A stretch of DNA of 24,505 nt from JBBITW01 sp037440525 (GTDB lineage Bacteria; Desulfobacterota; BSN033; UBA1163), in contig JBBITW010000037.1 of the NCBI GenBank assembly GCA_037440525.1, positions 1 to 24,505 on the forward strand. The letters are read 5' to 3'. The notes under the pieces are model-generated. The model had not been told where the DNA came from. It saw only the letters and a list, made by a program, of their open reading frames with translations, and searched no databases. The position numbers and the translations under genes were made by a program. Within the stretch, counting starts at the first letter, position 1; each line of letters opens with the position of its first letter. Positions 24,409 to 24,505 of the stretch are shown here, one piece after another.

Positions 24409-24491
24409 TGTCATTTTGAGGCTTTAGCCGAAGAATCTATGTTTTATAATGGTTTGAATTCTATAGATTCCTCGCTTCGCTCGGAATGACA
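24409..24491 (+). repeat. Dispersed inverted repeat, 83 bp, after pdxA
   Basis: The left arm (24409-24440) starts TGTCATTTTGAGGC and ends GAAGAATCTAT. The right arm (24463-24491) read on the - strand starts TGTCATTCCGAGC and ends GGAATCTAT. The arms can pair over about 30 bp around a 22-nt A/T loop. The right arm matches 16715-16743 except for one base. It is the same family as the repeat before mfd, so the mfd-pdxA block is bracketed by related repeats. Confidence 0.72.
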
Positions 24492-24505
24492 GAAAAATGA
24501 GGCTC

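Overview
The window looks like a chromosomal piece of an anaerobic bacterium, most likely an uncultured member of the Desulfobacterota (former Deltaproteobacteria). The basis is AT-leaning DNA with many AGA/AGG and ATA codons, a single-locus complex I operon, lipoprotein parvulins next to surA-pdxA, and many short dispersed inverted repeats. This taxonomic guess is inference. All intact genes lie on the + strand.

Region 1 (1-14129) is a complex I operon cut at its 5' end: nuoB (last codons), nuoC, nuoD, a NuoF/GltD hybrid, an FdhF-like nuoG, nuoH, nuoI, nuoJ, nuoK, nuoL, nuoM, nuoN. The membrane arm and the quinone module (B, C, D, H, I) are canonical. The electron-input module is not. There is no nuoE, and the FMN/NADH domain of NuoF is missing. 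What remains of NuoF is its N3 iron-sulfur domain, fused to a GltD/NfnB-type FAD and NAD(P)H oxidoreductase. The large subunit has the N-terminal cluster set of NuoG, but its C-terminal two-thirds is a formate-dehydrogenase-type molybdopterin domain whose Sec/Cys, His and Arg catalytic positions are Ala, Asn and Val. This module is the most interesting thing in the window. Both genes of the module are preceded by unusual 7-bp-periodic repeats that end in their ribosome-binding sites, and the gap before the hybrid gene also holds a small repeat with terminal inverted repeats.

Region 2 (14130-17025) is accessory. It holds direct repeats and a hairpin, a second and larger copy of the inverted-repeat element, a mazEF toxin-antitoxin pair with a clear promoter and overlapping palindromic operator, the decayed remnant of a Y1 (REP-associated or IS200-like) transposase, a coiled-coil protein of unknown function, and a cluster of dispersed inverted repeats.

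Region 3 (17026-24304) is a housekeeping run: mfd (transcription-repair coupling), two lipoprotein-like parvulin prolyl isomerases, surA, and pdxA (vitamin B6). The three isomerases probably act as envelope folding factors; surA-pdxA is a widely conserved pair. The window ends in another dispersed inverted repeat (24409-24491) related to one at 16683-16743. I saw no tRNA, rRNA, CRISPR array or convincing rho-independent terminator.
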